Notes: generated by a model from the sequence alone, not told the origin. 64,000 nucleotides of DNA from Blastococcus sp. PRF04-17 (GCF_023016265.1 NZ_CP095412.1:1612001-1676000), one strand, 5' to 3'. Counted from the stretch's first letter, positions 26,115 to 36,877 are shown. Translations and numbers: made by a program.

Positions 26115-26171
26115 GCCCGGCAGTCTCTCAGCCGCTCGCCCCGGCCTCGACCGGCCCTCCCGCCGTACGAG

Positions 26172-27276
26172 TCAGCGGCCGACCAGCACCATCTCGTCGC
26201 GGTGCACGACCTCCCGCCGGTGCTCCGGCGGCAGGTCGGCGGTCTTGCGACCGAGCAGCCCGGGCATCTCGCGGGCGTCGTAGGCGACCAGACCGCGGGC
26301 GACCACGGCGCCGTCCGGCCCGACCAGCTCCACCGGGTCGTCGGCGAGGAAGTCACCGGCGAGCCCGGTGATGCCCGCCGCCAGCAGCGAGGCGTGCCGC
26401 TCCAGGACGGCGCGGACGGCGCCCTCGTCGAGGAGCAGCCGGCCGCGTGGCCGGCTGGCGTAGCGCAGCCAGAACTGACGCGCGCCGGGACGCCGACCGG
26501 TCGCCGGGAAGAGGGTGCCCACCCGCTCCCCGCCAGGGCGGCCGCGGCCTGGGCGGTCGAGGTCACGACGACCGGCACGCCCGCCTGGGCGGCGATCAAC
26601 GCGGCCTCGACCTTGGTCGCCATGCCGCCGGTGCCGACGCCGTTGCGCTTGGCGGTGCCGAGGGTGACCGCGGCGAGGTCATCCGGGCCGGTGACCGTGT
26701 CGATCAGCTGCGCGGGGCCGACCCGTGGATCGCCGTCGTAGAGGCCGTCGACGTCCGAGAGCAGCACCAGGGCGTCGGCCTGCGCCACGTGCGCGACCAG
26801 GGCGGCGAGCCGGTCGTTGTCGCCGAACCGGATCTCCTCGGTCGCGACCGTGTCGTTCTCGTTGACGATCGGCAGCGCGCCCAGGGCGAGGAGGCGCTCC
26901 ACGGTCCGGTGCGCGTTGCGGTAGTGGCTGCGCCGGGTCAGGTCGTCGGCGGTGAGCAGCACCTGCCCGACGGTGATCCGGTGCCGGGCGAAGGCGTCGG
27001 CGTAGGTCTGCACCAGCCGGAGCTGGCCGACGCTGGCCGCGGCCTGGGCCGTCGCGAGGTCCCGCGGGCGGCCACCGATGCCCAGCGGCGCGAGCCCCGC
27101 GGCGATCGCGCCCGAGGACACCAGGACGACCTCCCGGCCGGAGGCCCGCACCGCTCCGAGGACGTCGACCAGCGCTGCCAGGCGGCCGGCGTCCAGCCCC
27201 CCGGCAGCGTGGTGAGGGACGACGAGCCCACCTTCACGACCACCCGCCGCGCGCCGGCGAGCTCCGGCCGCGTCAC
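26172..27276 (-). CDS. proB: Glutamate 5-kinase with PUA domain, two frameshifts
   Basis: First step of proline synthesis. The N-terminus [20 protein letters not shown] is the kinase nucleotide site; one base is missing near 27199 (G6 run after LTTLPG). The core [35 protein letters not shown] and [20 protein letters not shown] follows. A second base is missing near 26533 (GGGGAG), after which [20 protein letters not shown] begins the PUA RNA-binding-like domain, ending [11 protein letters not shown]. Its start overlaps the obgE stop. Repaired length about 368. Confidence 0.9.
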
Positions 27277-28760
27277 GTCCGGTCGTCCGGGATGTCGCCG
27301 TCGGTCCAGGTGTCCTCGCTGAGCTCGTAGGGCACCCGGCGAGCCCGCTTGGCCGCCAGCCGCTCCTCGGCGCGCACCCGGTGCGGCGCGTCGACGCGCG
27401 CATCGGTGCCGCGGCCGCCGAGACCCGCCGACTCCTCGACGGTGAGCGTTCCGGCGGGCAGCGTCGGGACCCAGTCGAAGGTGACCCCGCCGATCGTGAC
27501 GGCGTCGCCCTCCACCGCACCGGCCTTGGCCAGCTCCTCCTCGACGCCCAGCCGGTTGAGCCGGTCGGCGAGGAAGCCGACGGCCTCGTCGTTGGTGAAG
27601 TCCGTCTGCCGCACCCAGCGCTCGGGCCGCACGCCGCGGACGACGAAAGCGGCTGGATCCTCCGGGTCGCGCTCGACCGTGAAGCCCGAGTCGTCGACGG
27701 CCTTCGGCGTGACGGTGATCCGCGCGGGCTCCATCGGGGGCAGGCTCGCCCGGTGCTCCTCGACCGCCGCGGCGAGCGCGTAGCCGAACTCGGCCAGCCC
27801 CTCGCCGGTCGCCGCGCTCACCGCGTACACCGCCAAGCCGCGCTTCTCGAGGCTGTCGCGGACGAGGTCCACCAGCTCCCGCGCGTCCGGCACGTCGATC
27901 TTGTTGAGGACGGCGATCCGCAGTCGCCCGACCAGGTCGAGCTCGTCCCCGCCGTACTCGGCGAGCTCGTGCTCGAGCGCGTCGATGTCGGTTTCGGGGT
28001 CGCGGCCGGGCTCCATGGTGGCCATGTCGACGACGTGCACCAGGACGGCGCAGCGCTCGACGTGCCGGAGGAACTGCACACCCAGGCCCTTGCCGGTGGA
28101 CGCGCCGGGAATGAGCCCCGGGACGTCGGCCATCGTGTAGACCGTGTCGCCCGAGCGGATCACGCCCAGGTTCGGCACGAGCGTGGTGAACGGGTAGTCG
28201 GCGATCTTCGGCCGGGCCGCGGACATGGCGGCGACGAGCGACGACTTGCCCGCCGACGGGAAGCCGACCAGGCCGACGTCGGCGATGCTCTTCAGCTCGA
28301 TGACCGCGTCGAAGGCCTCGCCCTCCTCGCCGAGCAGCGCGAAGCCGGGGGCCTTGCGGCGGGCGTTGGCCAGCGCCGCGTTGCCGAGTCCGCCCTTGCC
28401 GCCCCTCGCGAGGACGACGCGCGTGCCGGCGCCGACGAGGTCGGCGATCTGGCGGCCGTCGGGGGTGCTCACGACGGTGCCGGCAGGCACGCGCAGGACC
28501 TTGTCCTCGCCGCGGGCGCCGTGCCGGTTGCTGCCCTCGCCGGGGCGGCCGTTGCCGGCCTTCTGGTGCGGGCGGTGGTGGAAGTCGAGGAGCGTGTGGA
28601 CGTTCGGGTCGACCTCGAGGACGACGTCCCCGCCGTCGCCGCCGTTGCCGCCGTCGGGACCGCCGAGGGGCTTGAACTTCTCGCGGTGGATCGAGGAGAC
28701 GCCGTGCCCGCCGTTGCCGGCTGCCACGTGCACGACTACCCGATCGACGAAAGCGGCCAT
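27273..28760 (-). CDS. obgE: GTPase Obg (CgtA)
   Basis: Essential ribosome-associated GTPase. 495 residues: Gly-rich Obg fold ([19 protein letters not shown]), G domain with G1 [10 protein letters not shown], switch [13 protein letters not shown]3 [11 protein letters not shown]4 NKID, then an OCT domain ([20 protein letters not shown]) and a charged tail typical of actinobacteria. Sits in the conserved rplU-rpmA-obgE-proB order. Confidence 0.97.
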   Translation of the reverse strand: MAAFVDRVVVHVAAGNGGHGVSSIHREKFKPLGGPDGGNGGDGGDVVLEVDPNVHTLLDFHHRPHQKAGNGRPGEGSNRHGARGEDKVLRVPAGTVVSTPDGRQIADLVGAGTRVVLARGGKGGLGNAALANARRKAPGFALLGEEGEAFDAVIELKSIADVGLVGFPSAGKSSLVAAMSAARPKIADYPFTTLVPNLGVIRSGDTVYTMADVPGLIPGASTGKGLGVQFLRHVERCAVLVHVVDMATMEPGRDPETDIDALEHELAEYGGDELDLVGRLRIAVLNKIDVPDARELVDLVRDSLEKRGLAVYAVSAATGEGLAEFGYALAAAVEEHRASLPPMEPARITVTPKAVDDSGFTVERDPEDPAAFVVRGVRPERWVRQTDFTNDEAVGFLADRLNRLGVEEELAKAGAVEGDAVTIGGVTFDWVPTLPAGTLTVEESAGLGGRGTDARVDAPHRVRAEERLAAKRARRVPYELSEDTWTDGDIPDDRT

Positions 28761-28781
28761 GCTCTACCTACCAAGCGCCGC

Positions 28782-28811
28782 GAGCGCACGGGCCCGATCG
28801 CCCGTGCGCTC
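28782..28811 (-). terminator. 12-bp hairpin after rpmA
   Basis: GAGCGCACGGGC and GCCCGTGCGCTC form a perfect stem around a 6-base loop, 24 bases past the rpmA stop and before obgE. Probably ends or attenuates rplU-rpmA transcripts so that obgE is made at a lower level. Confidence 0.7.
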
Positions 28812-28835
28812 GACGGCGTGTGACTGAGGGGTGGT

Positions 28836-29093
28836 TCAGGCGTCGACAGCGGTGATGGAGACGGTCTTGCGTCCCCGCCGCGTGCCGAAGGTGACCGCAC
28901 CGGCCTCGAGGGCGAACAGCGTGTCGTCGCCACCGCGGCCGACGCCCAGGCCCGGGTGGAAGTGGGTGCCGCGCTGGCGCACGATGATCTCGCCGGCCTT
29001 GACGACCTGGCCACCGAAGCGCTTCACGCCCAGGCGCTGGGAGTTCGAGTCGCGACCGTTACGGGACGACGAGGCGCCCTTCTTGTGTGCCAT
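28836..29093 (-). CDS. rpmA: 50S ribosomal protein bL27
   Basis: 85 residues: [20 protein letters not shown], then [20 protein letters not shown]. The N-terminus reaches the peptidyl-transferase centre and begins directly with AHKKG after Met, so no propeptide. Seven bases after rplU; ends at the hairpin before obgE. Confidence 0.97.
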   Translation of the reverse strand: MAHKKGASSSRNGRDSNSQRLGVKRFGGQVVKAGEIIVRQRGTHFHPGLGVGRGGDDTLFALEAGAVTFGTRRGRKTVSITAVDA

Positions 29094-29100
29094 GTCGGCC

Positions 29101-29427
29101 TCAGCCCTTCGAGGTGTCTGTGCTGATGTCGGTGACCACGAGGCTGGTCAGGGGCTGACGGTGCCCCTGCCGCTTGTGGTAGCCGGTCTTGTTCTTGAAC
29201 TTGTGGATCTTGATCTTCGGGCCCTTGCCGTGCTCGACGATCTCGCCGGTCACGGTCACCTTCGCCAGGGCGGCGGCGTCGCTGGTGACGGTGTCGCCGT
29301 CGACCAGCAGGATGGCCGGGAGGGCGACGGTGTCGCCGGTCGCACCCGCCAGGCGGTTGATCCTGAGCGTGTCGCCCACGGCCACCTTGTGCTGGCTGCC
29401 ACCAGCCTTCACCACTGCGTACACCAC
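29101..29427 (-). CDS. rplU: 50S ribosomal protein bL21
   Basis: 108 residues: [40 protein letters not shown] and [13 protein letters not shown] are bL21 signatures. First gene of rplU-rpmA. The 200 bases between it and rne hold its promoter and leader. Confidence 0.96.
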   Translation of the reverse strand: MVYAVVKAGGSQHKVAVGDTLRINRLAGATGDTVALPAILLVDGDTVTSDAAALAKVTVTGEIVEHGKGPKIKIHKFKNKTGYHKRQGHRQPLTSLVVTDISTDTSKG

Positions 29428-29574
29428 TGAACTCCTCGTTCGCTTCTTCGTGTCCTCACGCGCACGACCGGAGCGATGGCCGGGTGCTGGACGGGCTGCG
29501 GACGCCTGACCCGCGGCACCCGGAGGCGCCCGCGCGGTGGCGGTGCAACCCGATCAGCGTACCCGACCGTCCGG

Positions 29575-29624
29575 CCCCGCTGCAGGGGCCCGCCACGAGC
29601 CTGCGAGTGGTGGGGGCAGCGGGG
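29575..29624 (-). terminator. Stem-loop after rne
   Basis: CCCCGCTGC (29575-29583) pairs with GCAGCGGGG (29616-29624) around 32 bases that hold smaller inverted repeats. Located 8 bases past the rne stop, so a likely terminator. Confidence 0.45.
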
Positions 29625-29631
29625 TCCTCCT

Positions 29632-32487
29632 TCAGGAGACGGGCGGACCCGCCGGACGGCTGGCCGCCCGGCGACGGCGCGGGCGCCCGGTCGCCGGCGC
29701 CTCGTCGGAGGCGACGGCCGGCTCGGCGGCCGGCTCGGGGGCCTCCTCCACGACCGGCTCGACCGTCGTCACGGCTGGTGAGACCGGAACCGGCTCCACC
29801 GGAGCGGCTCCCACCGGAGCGGGGACCGCGGCCACCGACTCCTCGGCCGTCGTCTCGGCGCTCTCCGGTGTCTCCGCGGTCTCCTCGACGACGGGCTCGG
29901 CAGCCGTGAGCACGGCGGCGTCCTCGGCCGCGCGCTCCTCCCCCGCCTGTCCGCGGTTGCGCCGGCCGCGGTTGCGCCGACCGCTACTACGGCCGCCCTC
30001 TGCTGCGTCGCCGTCGGTCTCGGTGGGCACGTCGGGCTGCTCCGGCGCCGCGTCGACGGCGTCCTTGCCGCCGTCCCTGCCGCCGTCCTTGTCCTTGGCG
30101 TCACGGGACCCGCTGGACCGGTCGCGGCGGCCGCTGCCGGTCCCGCCACCGCCGCTGCCTCCGCCGTTGCCTCCGCCGTTGCCTCCGCGGCGCTTCTCGT
30201 CGACCGGGTCGGTGCTGACGATGATCCCCCGCCCGCGGCAGTGCTCGCAGGGCTCCGAGAAGACCTCCAGCAGACCCTGGCCCACCCGCTTGCGGGTCAT
30301 CTGGACCAGGCCCAGCGAGGTGACCTCGGCGACCTGGTGCTTGGTGCGGTCGCGGCCCAGGCACTCGGTGAGCCGCCGCAGCACGAGATCGCGGTTGCTC
30401 TCGAGCACCATGTCGATGAAGTCGATGACGATGATGCCGCCGATGTCCCGCAGCCGGAGCTGGCGGACGATCTCCTCCGCCGCCTCCATGTTGTTGCGCG
30501 TGACCGTCTGCTCCAGGTTGCCGCCCGAGCCGACGAACTTGCCGGTGTTGACGTCCACGACGGTCATGGCCTCGGTGCGGTCGATGACCAGCGAGCCGCC
30601 CGAGGGCAGCCACACCTTGCGGTCCAGCGCCTTGGCCAGCTGCTCGTCGATGCGCAGGTCGCGGAAGGCGTCGCCCTCACCGGTGAACCGGGTAAGACGC
30701 CCGCTCAGCTCCGGGGAGACGTGCGCGACGTAGGCCTCGACGGTGTCCCAGGCGTCGTCGCCCTGCACCACGAGCTCCTTGAAGTCCTCGTTGAAGACGT
30801 CGCGGATGACCCGGATCGCCAGATCCGGCTCGCCGTAGAGCAGTGTCGGCGCGTTGCTGGTCGACTCCGCCTTCTTCTGGATCACGTCCCACTGCGCGGT
30901 CAGCCGGTTGACGTCGCGGGTGAGCTCCTCCTCGGAAGCCCCCTCGGCCGCGGTCCGGATGATCACACCGGCGTCCTCGGGCACGATCTTCTTCAGGATG
31001 TCCTTGAGCCGCTGCCGCTCGGTGTCGGGCAGCTTGCGGCTGATGCCGGTCATCGAGCCGCCGGGCACGAACACCAGGAAGCGGCCGGGCAGGTTGATCT
31101 GCTGGGTCAGCCGCGCGCCCTTGTGGCCGATCGGGTCCTTGGTGACCTGCACCAGCACCTTGTCGCCGGACTTCAGCGCGGTCTCGATGGACCGCTGCTT
31201 GCCCGACAGACCGGCGGCGTCCCAGTTGACCTCACCGGCGTAGAGGACGGCGTTGCGCCCCTTGCCGATGTCGACGAACGCCGCCTCCATGCTGGGCAGC
31301 ACGTTCTGCACCCGGCCGAGGTAGACGTTGCCCGCGAAGGACGTCGCCGACGCCTGGGTCACGTAGTGCTCCACGAGCACGTCGTCCTCGAGGACGGCGA
31401 TCTGCGTGCGCTCGCCCTTCTGCCGGATGACCATCTTGCGGTCGACGGCCTCGCGCCGGGCCAGGAACTCGGCCTCGGTGAGGATCGGCGCCCGACGACG
31501 ACCGGTGTCCCGTCCGTCGCGGCGGCGCTGCCGCTTGGCCTCGAGGCGGGTGGACCCGGTGACCCCGCGGACGTCGTCGTCGCTGGTCGTGCGTCCGTTG
31601 CGGCCGGCCCGCTCGGGGCGGTCGTCGTCGTCGACGTCGTCGGCCGAGCCCTCGCCACCGCTGCTGCCGCCGCGACGACGACGGCGGCGCCGGCGGCGGG
31701 TGCTGGAGCCGCCCTCGGCGTCGTCGGAGTCGGCATCCGAGTCGGCGTCGGCGTCGGCGGTGGTCTCGTCGTCGTCGGAGTCGGAGTCCTCGGTGTCGTC
31801 GGCGTCCGAGTCCTCGGAGCTGTCGTCGCCGGTGCGCCCCCGACCCCGGCCGCGGCGGCCGCGGCGCCGGCGTCGGCTGCCGGTGGTGCCCTCGTCGCGG
31901 TCCTCGGTGTCGTCGGAGTCCTCGGCGTCCTCGGCCTCCTCGTCGGTCAGCTCGTCGACGTCCTCGACGTCCGGCGTCTCCACCGGGCGGCGGCGCGAGC
32001 GGCTGCGGCGGGAGCGCGGTGCCGGCTCGTCGGCGTCGTCGGTCTCGGCGGTCGGTTCGTCCGTCTCGACGTCCTCGGCGGACGCCGCGGCGCGGCGGCT
32101 GCGGCGCCGCGGCGCCGGCGGGGCGTCGGGCTCCGACGGCGCGACGAAGCTGATGAACGCCGGGACCGCCGGTGCGGGCGCGGGCGCGTCCACCGAGTCG
32201 GGGTCGGCGGCGATGACCGTGCGGGTGGCACGGCGGCGGGGACGGGCGACGACGGCCGTCGGCTCCGGGGAGCTGAACGGCGCGGCGAACCGCGGCAGCT
32301 CCGGCTCCGGCTCCTGCTCCGGCTCCTGCTCCGGCTCCGGCTCGTCCTCGGCCGGCTCGGCCGCTTCGGCGTCGTTCGGCACGGAGGAGTCCTCGGAGAC
32401 CGCGGGGACCTCGGTGACCGCGGTCCCGGTGTCCTCCTCCGTCGTCTCGTCGGTGGTGTCGTTGGTGGTGCTGTCGGTGTCGGCCAC
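29632..32487 (-). CDS. rne: Ribonuclease E/G
   Basis: Endoribonuclease for rRNA and mRNA processing; about 951 residues. An acidic, Arg-blocked N-terminal region of about 350 residues comes first, then the S1 domain (AGNVYLGRVQNVLPSMEAAF), the 5' sensor and the DNase-I-like catalytic part with VVDVNTGKFVGSG and GGIIVIDFIDM (magnesium-binding Asp residues), and the zinc-link SEPCEHCRGRG. A disordered Gly/Arg/acidic tail ends it. GTG 32487 is chosen because AGAGGAGG precedes it at good spacing; an ATG at 32526 lies further upstream. Confidence 0.95.
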   Translation of the reverse strand: MADTDSTTNDTTDETTEEDTGTAVTEVPAVSEDSSVPNDAEAAEPAEDEPEPEQEPEQEPEPELPRFAAPFSSPEPTAVVARPRRRATRTVIAADPDSVDAPAPAPAVPAFISFVAPSEPDAPPAPRRRSRRAAASAEDVETDEPTAETDDADEPAPRSRRSRSRRRPVETPDVEDVDELTDEEAEDAEDSDDTEDRDEGTTGSRRRRRGRRGRGRGRTGDDSSEDSDADDTEDSDSDDDETTADADADSDADSDDAEGGSSTRRRRRRRRRGGSSGGEGSADDVDDDDRPERAGRNGRTTSDDDVRGVTGSTRLEAKRQRRRDGRDTGRRRAPILTEAEFLARREAVDRKMVIRQKGERTQIAVLEDDVLVEHYVTQASATSFAGNVYLGRVQNVLPSMEAAFVDIGKGRNAVLYAGEVNWDAAGLSGKQRSIETALKSGDKVLVQVTKDPIGHKGARLTQQINLPGRFLVFVPGGSMTGISRKLPDTERQRLKDILKKIVPEDAGVIIRTAAEGASEEELTRDVNRLTAQWDVIQKKAESTSNAPTLLYGEPDLAIRVIRDVFNEDFKELVVQGDDAWDTVEAYVAHVSPELSGRLTRFTGEGDAFRDLRIDEQLAKALDRKVWLPSGGSLVIDRTEAMTVVDVNTGKFVGSGGNLEQTVTRNNMEAAEEIVRQLRLRDIGGIIVIDFIDMVLESNRDLVLRRLTECLGRDRTKHQVAEVTSLGLVQMTRKRVGQGLLEVFSEPCEHCRGRGIIVSTDPVDEKRRGGNGGGNGGGSGGGGTGSGRRDRSSGSRDAKDKDGGRDGGKDAVDAAPEQPDVPTETDGDAAEGGRSSGRRNRGRRNRGQAGEERAAEDAAVLTAAEPVVEETAETPESAETTAEESVAAVPAPVGAAPVEPVPVSPAVTTVEPVVEEAPEPAAEPAVASDEAPATGRPRRRRAASRPAGPPVS

Positions 32488-32785
32488 GAGGGCTCGCCTC
32501 CTCTGTCGCTCCCGGGCGCCGATCACGAGGACTGGCAGCCGCGCAGGAGCACGGGTTGGGCCGGACGGGCCGTCGCACGGGGTACGGCGGGTGTGGCTCG
32601 TCCTGCGGAAGTCTGTGGGTCGGCCACATCGCGGCGGTTGCCGCGGCCGTGGCCGGTGGAGCTGGTCTGGCGGTCGTGCCGGTCTTTCCGGGTGGTCTGG
32701 GTTGGCCGGGCCCGGGCGGGCCGGTCGGGTGCGTCACGTCTGGCAGCCGTGCCGCTCGACGGCGCGCGGCCCCGGGGACCGCCGG
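32488..32785. other. Gap between the DUF2344 gene and rne
   Basis: About 300 bases with no gene I can support. It carries the rne Shine-Dalgarno and probably a long rne leader; open frames through it are Pro/Arg-rich shadows. No strong hairpin seen. Confidence 0.5.
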
Positions 32786-33547
32786 TCAGCCCGCCGCGTG
32801 CCCCTGGAGGAGGCGCGCCGCGCGGTCCGGACCGAGCGGATCGGCCACGGTCCCGGTGTCGTCGAGCCGGCCCTGCGCCTCACGCACGGCCCTGGCGGGC
32901 AACGGCGGGTGCAGGTCGGCGACGGCAGCCAGGGCGGCCAACACGTCGTCAGGTCGTACAGCGGGCGTCAGCTGCCGGACGACCATGTGCAGTATGGCAC
33001 AACCTGCCTCCTCGGCCGCCGACGCGCTGGCGACCGAGGCCCGCGCGTCGACGTCCTTGAGACCGTTCTTCGTCCGCTTCGCGACGGTCACCACGTCGCT
33101 GGCCAGGAACGCCGCCACGGCGGCCTGCAGGTCGGCCAACGCCACACCGGGCAGCTCGACCCGCCACACGGAGGTGTCGATCCGGTCGGCCAGCGCACCG
33201 GTCCCCTCCCCCGCCTCCACGCACTCGAGGATCGCGACCTCCGCCGGCAGCGCCGCGTCCAGCGCGGCGCGCACCGCCTCGGGATCGCAGGCGGTGGACA
33301 GGCCGATCTCGACGTACTCGGCCTCACTGGCCGCGCCGGTCGGGGCGGCGCCGAGATAGGAGATCTTGGGGTGCGGGCTGAAGCCGGCGGAGAAGGCCAT
33401 CGGCACCCGCGCGCGGCGCAGCGCCCGCTCCAGCGTGCGCGCCAGGTCGCGGTGGCTGGCGAACCGCAGCCGTCCCCGCTTGGCGTAGCGGATGCGCAGC
33501 TTCTGGACGGTCGGCGGCGGCGGGGGGCCGTCGGGCTGGCGGGCCAT
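32786..33547 (-). CDS. TIGR03936/DUF2344 radical-SAM-associated protein
   Basis: 253 residues: VQKLRIRYAKRGRLRFASHR, DLARTLERALRRARVPMAFS, GFSPHPKISYLGAAPTG define DUF2344. These are found next to, or fused with, TIGR03960 radical SAM proteins, as here; substrate unknown. Follows the radical SAM gene by 27 bases, so co-transcribed and probably a functional pair. Confidence 0.9.
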   Translation of the reverse strand: MARQPDGPPPPPTVQKLRIRYAKRGRLRFASHRDLARTLERALRRARVPMAFSAGFSPHPKISYLGAAPTGAASEAEYVEIGLSTACDPEAVRAALDAALPAEVAILECVEAGEGTGALADRIDTSVWRVELPGVALADLQAAVAAFLASDVVTVAKRTKNGLKDVDARASVASASAAEEAGCAILHMVVRQLTPAVRPDDVLAALAAVADLHPPLPARAVREAQGRLDDTGTVADPLGPDRAARLLQGHAAG

Positions 33548-33581
33548 CAGACGGTGTCCATCAGACGGTGTCCATCAGACG
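33544..33581. repeat. 14-base tandem repeat between the radical SAM and DUF2344 genes
   Basis: CCATCAGACGGTGT occurs at 33544 and 33558, with a partial third copy to 33581. It spans the DUF2344 start and the radical SAM stop, so copy number changes the gene spacing. Confidence 0.7.
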
Positions 33582-35496
33582 ACGGTCAGCGGCAGCAGGC
33601 TGCGCCCGGTGGGACCGATCTGGATCTCGGTGCCCATGGTGGGGCAGACGCCGCAGTCGTAGCAGGGAGTCCACCGGCAGTCGGCGACCTCCTCCTCCGA
33701 GAGCGCCTCCTGCCAGTCCTCCCAGAGCCACTCCTTGTCCAGCCCGGAGTCAAGGTGGTCCCAGGGCAGGACCTCGTGCTCGCCGCGCTCCCGGGTGGTG
33801 AACCAGTCGAGGTCGACGCCGAAGGTCGCGAGCTCCTCCGCAGCCGCTGTCGTCCAGCGGTCGTAGGAGAAGTGCTCGCTCCAGCCGTCGAACCTGCCGC
33901 CGTCGCGCCAGACCCGCTCGATGACCCGGCCGACACGCCGGTCGCCGCGGGAGAGCAGTCCCTCGATCACGCCGGGCTTGCCGTCGTGGTAGCGCAGGCC
34001 GATCGACCGGCCGATGCGGCGGTCGGCGTTGATCGCCTGCCGGAGAACCCTCAACCGGTGGTCGATGGTCTCGGCGCTGGCCTGGGCCGCCCACTGGAAC
34101 GGGGTGTGCGGCTTGGGCACGAACCCACCGATGGAGACGGTGCAGCGGATGTCCTTGCGGCCGCTGGCCTCGCGGCCGGCCTTGATGACCTCGACCGCCA
34201 GCTCCGCGATCTCCAGCACGTCCTCGTCGGTCTCCGTCGGCAGCCCGCACATGAAGTAGAGCTTCACCTGCTGCCAGCCGTTGGCGTAGGCGGTGGTGAC
34301 GGTGCGGACCAGGTCCTCCTTGGACACGGTCTTGTTGATCACCCGCCGGATGCGCTCGCTGCCGCCCTCGGGGGCGAAGGTCAGGCCGCTGCGCCGCCCG
34401 TTGCGGGACAGCTCGTTGGCCAGCGTGACGTTGAATGCGTCCACGCGGGTCGACGGCAGGCTCAGGCTGGTGTTGGTGCCCTCGTAGCGGTCGGCGAGCT
34501 CCTTGGCCAGCTGCCCGATCTCGGAGTGGTCGGCGGAGCTGAGGCTGAGCAGACCGACCTCCTCGTAGCCGGTACTCCTGAGCCCCTGCTCGACCATCGA
34601 GCCGATGCCGGTGATGGTCCGCTCGCGCACCGGGCGGGTGATCATGCCGGCCTGGCAGAAGCGGCAGCCACGCGTGCAGCCGCGGAAGATCTCGACGCTC
34701 ATCCGCTCGTGCACGCTCTCGGCCAGCGGCACGATCGGCGTCTTCGGGTACGGCCACTCGTCGAGGTCCATGACCGTGCGCTTGGCGATCTTCGTCGGGA
34801 CGTCGTCCCGCAGCGGGACCACCTGGGCGATGGCGCCGTCCGCCCCGTAGGTGACCGCGTAGAAGCCGGGGACGTAGACGCCCTCGACGCGGGCCAGGCG
34901 GGCCAGCAGTTCGGTCCGGCCACCGGGCGGCCCTGGTCCTTCCAGGCGGCGACGACGTCGGTGATGTCGCCGACGACCTGCTCGCCGTCACCGAGGACGG
35001 CGCAGTCGACGAAGTCGGCGACCGGCTCGGGGTTGAACGCCGCGTGCCCGCCGGCGACGACGACCGGGTGGGTCTCGTCGCGATCCACTGCGTGGATCGG
35101 CACCCCGGCGAGGTCGAGGGCCTCGAGCAGATTGGTGTAGCCCAGCTCGGTGGCGAAGCTGACGCCGAGCAGGTCGAAGTCCCTGACCGATCGGTGACCG
35201 TCGACGGTGAACTGCGGGACGCCGTGCTCGCGCATGAGGGCGGCGAGGTCCGGCCAGACGGCGTAGGTGCGCTCGGCCAGGGCGTCCGGGCGCTCGTTGA
35301 GCACCTCGTAGAGGATCATCAGCCCCTGGTTGGGCAGCCCGACCTCGTAGGCGTCGGGATACATCAGCGCCCAGTGGACCGCGACGTCGTCCCAGGGCTT
35401 CACCTGCGAGTTCAGTTCACCGCCGACGTACTGGATCGGCTTCTGGATCTGGGCCAGCAGGGGCTCGAGGCGCGGGTAGACAGTCTCACCAGTCAT
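33575..35496 (-). CDS. TIGR03960 B12-binding/radical SAM protein, frameshifted
   Basis: About 640 residues when repaired. The N-terminal B12-binding-like half (MTGETVYPRLEPLLAQIQKP, HWALMYPDAYEVGLPNQGLM, VVVAGGHAAFNPEPVADFVD) is followed by the radical SAM core with FRGCTRGCRFCQAG (CxxxCxxC, the [4Fe-4S] site). One base is missing near 34923: the frame goes wrong after KDQGRPVA and resumes TELLARLARVEGVYVPGFYA. It ends with a Cys-rich stretch CRWTPCYDCGVCPTMG. Reaction unknown; partner is the DUF2344 gene. Confidence 0.88.
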
Positions 35497-35525
35497 GACC
35501 TGTCCAGGGTAGACGGCTGCGTGGA

Positions 35526-36866
35526 TCAGCCCCCCGCCCCGACCTCCGTCGCGGCGACGCGCAGGACGGCGTCCACGGTCGTCAGCCACACGTCCCCGGT
35601 GTCGTCGACCGCGATCTCGAGGCGCTGTGTCGGGTGCCAGACCGCCGACCGCTGGACGACCTCCCCGGTGTCGGCGTCGATCCGGAGCAGCTCCACGTCG
35701 GCCGCCGGGGAGTCCCCGCCGACCGTGACCACCCAGAGCACCTCCCCGGACGCCGCGAGGACCTGCGGACGGCGCCCTTGCCCCACGCCCACCCGCAGCT
35801 CAGGGACACCGTCGGCGCCGATCCGGGTGACCCAGCCGGCGTTGCCTCCCTCGACGGCCCACACCGCGTCCGGGGTCGTCGCCAGCCGGCTGGTCACCCG
35901 GCCGGTGTAGAACGACGAGACCTTCTCCGTCGGTGGCTCGATCTGCGCGATCTGCCCGTCCTGCGGAACGCTGACCAGGACGCGCCCGCCGAAGGCGACG
36001 ACGTCCTGCGGCACGCCGATCCCCGCCTGGGCCACCGCGACGGTCCGGGTGACCCTTCCGGTGGCCGCGGCGATCCGGCTGACCGTGCCGTCCCCCCCGT
36101 TGGCCACCCACATGTCGTCGCCGGACGCGAGGAGGCCGCCCGAGGGGTTCCGGCCGACCGGGATCCTCGCGGCGACCCGCCCTGCGCCGGCGTCGATGCG
36201 CGTGACGGTGCTGCGCAGCCAGCTGGTCAGCCACACGGCGCCGTCCCCGGCGGCCAGGCCGGGGACCTGCTCGGTGTACCCGACGTCCACGGTGCCGGCG
36301 ACCGAGTCGGTGGTCCGGTCGATGCGTGCGATCTCGGTGGACCCCACGAGGGCGGCCCACACCGAGCCGTCGTCGAGCGCCAGGTCCGCGGCCCCGGGAA
36401 GAGGAACGGTCGCCGCCACCTCGGCCGGACGGGCGGCCGGCAGGTCGGTGGTCATGGGCGGGGGCGTGTAGGTCGTCCACGGTCCCGCGGTCAGCAGCTG
36501 CTGGCGGGGTGGGCACCCGTCCGGGCCGACCGCCTCGAACGTGACCGTGCCGCCGTCCCGGTCGACGTCGTACAGCCCTCCGCTGGTGGCCCGGTCGCAC
36601 CGCGGGTTGGGGCCCAGCTCCAGCTTCCCGCCGGAGAAGCGAGCGACCTCGCCGATGGTCTCGATCGTCCCCGTGGGACCCATCAGCTCGAGGGACCCGT
36701 CGGCGAACTCGAGCGAGAACCATCCGGGTGGCGCGCCCTCGGGGATCGGGAGCAGGGCCTGCAGATGCCGGATGCGCTCCTCCTCGCCCCCGTCTCCCCG
36801 GGCGGCCACGACCGCGAGGACCAGCAGGAGGGCGGCGCCGGCCGCGACCACCCACCTGCTGGGCAC
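35526..36866 (-). CDS. Membrane-anchored YVTN/virginiamycin-B-lyase-type beta-propeller protein
   Basis: 446 residues. An N-terminal signal anchor (RWVVAAGAALLLVLAVVAA), then a small domain with DRATSGGLYDVDRDGG, then repeating units such as DGSVWAALVGSTEIARIDR, GAVWLTSWLRSTVTRIDAG and DDMWVANGGDGTVSRIAAAT, about seven blades. Probably exported; no catalytic residues evident. Alone between ndk and the radical SAM genes. Confidence 0.8.
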   Translation of the reverse strand: MPSRWVVAAGAALLLVLAVVAARGDGGEEERIRHLQALLPIPEGAPPGWFSLEFADGSLELMGPTGTIETIGEVARFSGGKLELGPNPRCDRATSGGLYDVDRDGGTVTFEAVGPDGCPPRQQLLTAGPWTTYTPPPMTTDLPAARPAEVAATVPLPGAADLALDDGSVWAALVGSTEIARIDRTTDSVAGTVDVGYTEQVPGLAAGDGAVWLTSWLRSTVTRIDAGAGRVAARIPVGRNPSGGLLASGDDMWVANGGDGTVSRIAAATGRVTRTVAVAQAGIGVPQDVVAFGGRVLVSVPQDGQIAQIEPPTEKVSSFYTGRVTSRLATTPDAVWAVEGGNAGWVTRIGADGVPELRVGVGQGRRPQVLAASGEVLWVVTVGGDSPAADVELLRIDADTGEVVQRSAVWHPTQRLEIAVDDTGDVWLTTVDAVLRVAATEVGAGG

Positions 36867-36877
36867 GGGGTCCTGCC

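Noticed and set aside
29537-35140. Very long open frames on the plus strand opposite rne and the radical SAM genes (up to more than 1200 codons)
   Set aside because: They are mirror images of low-complexity acidic/Arg codons in rne and have repetitive Ser/Arg or Val/Gly composition with no family resemblance.
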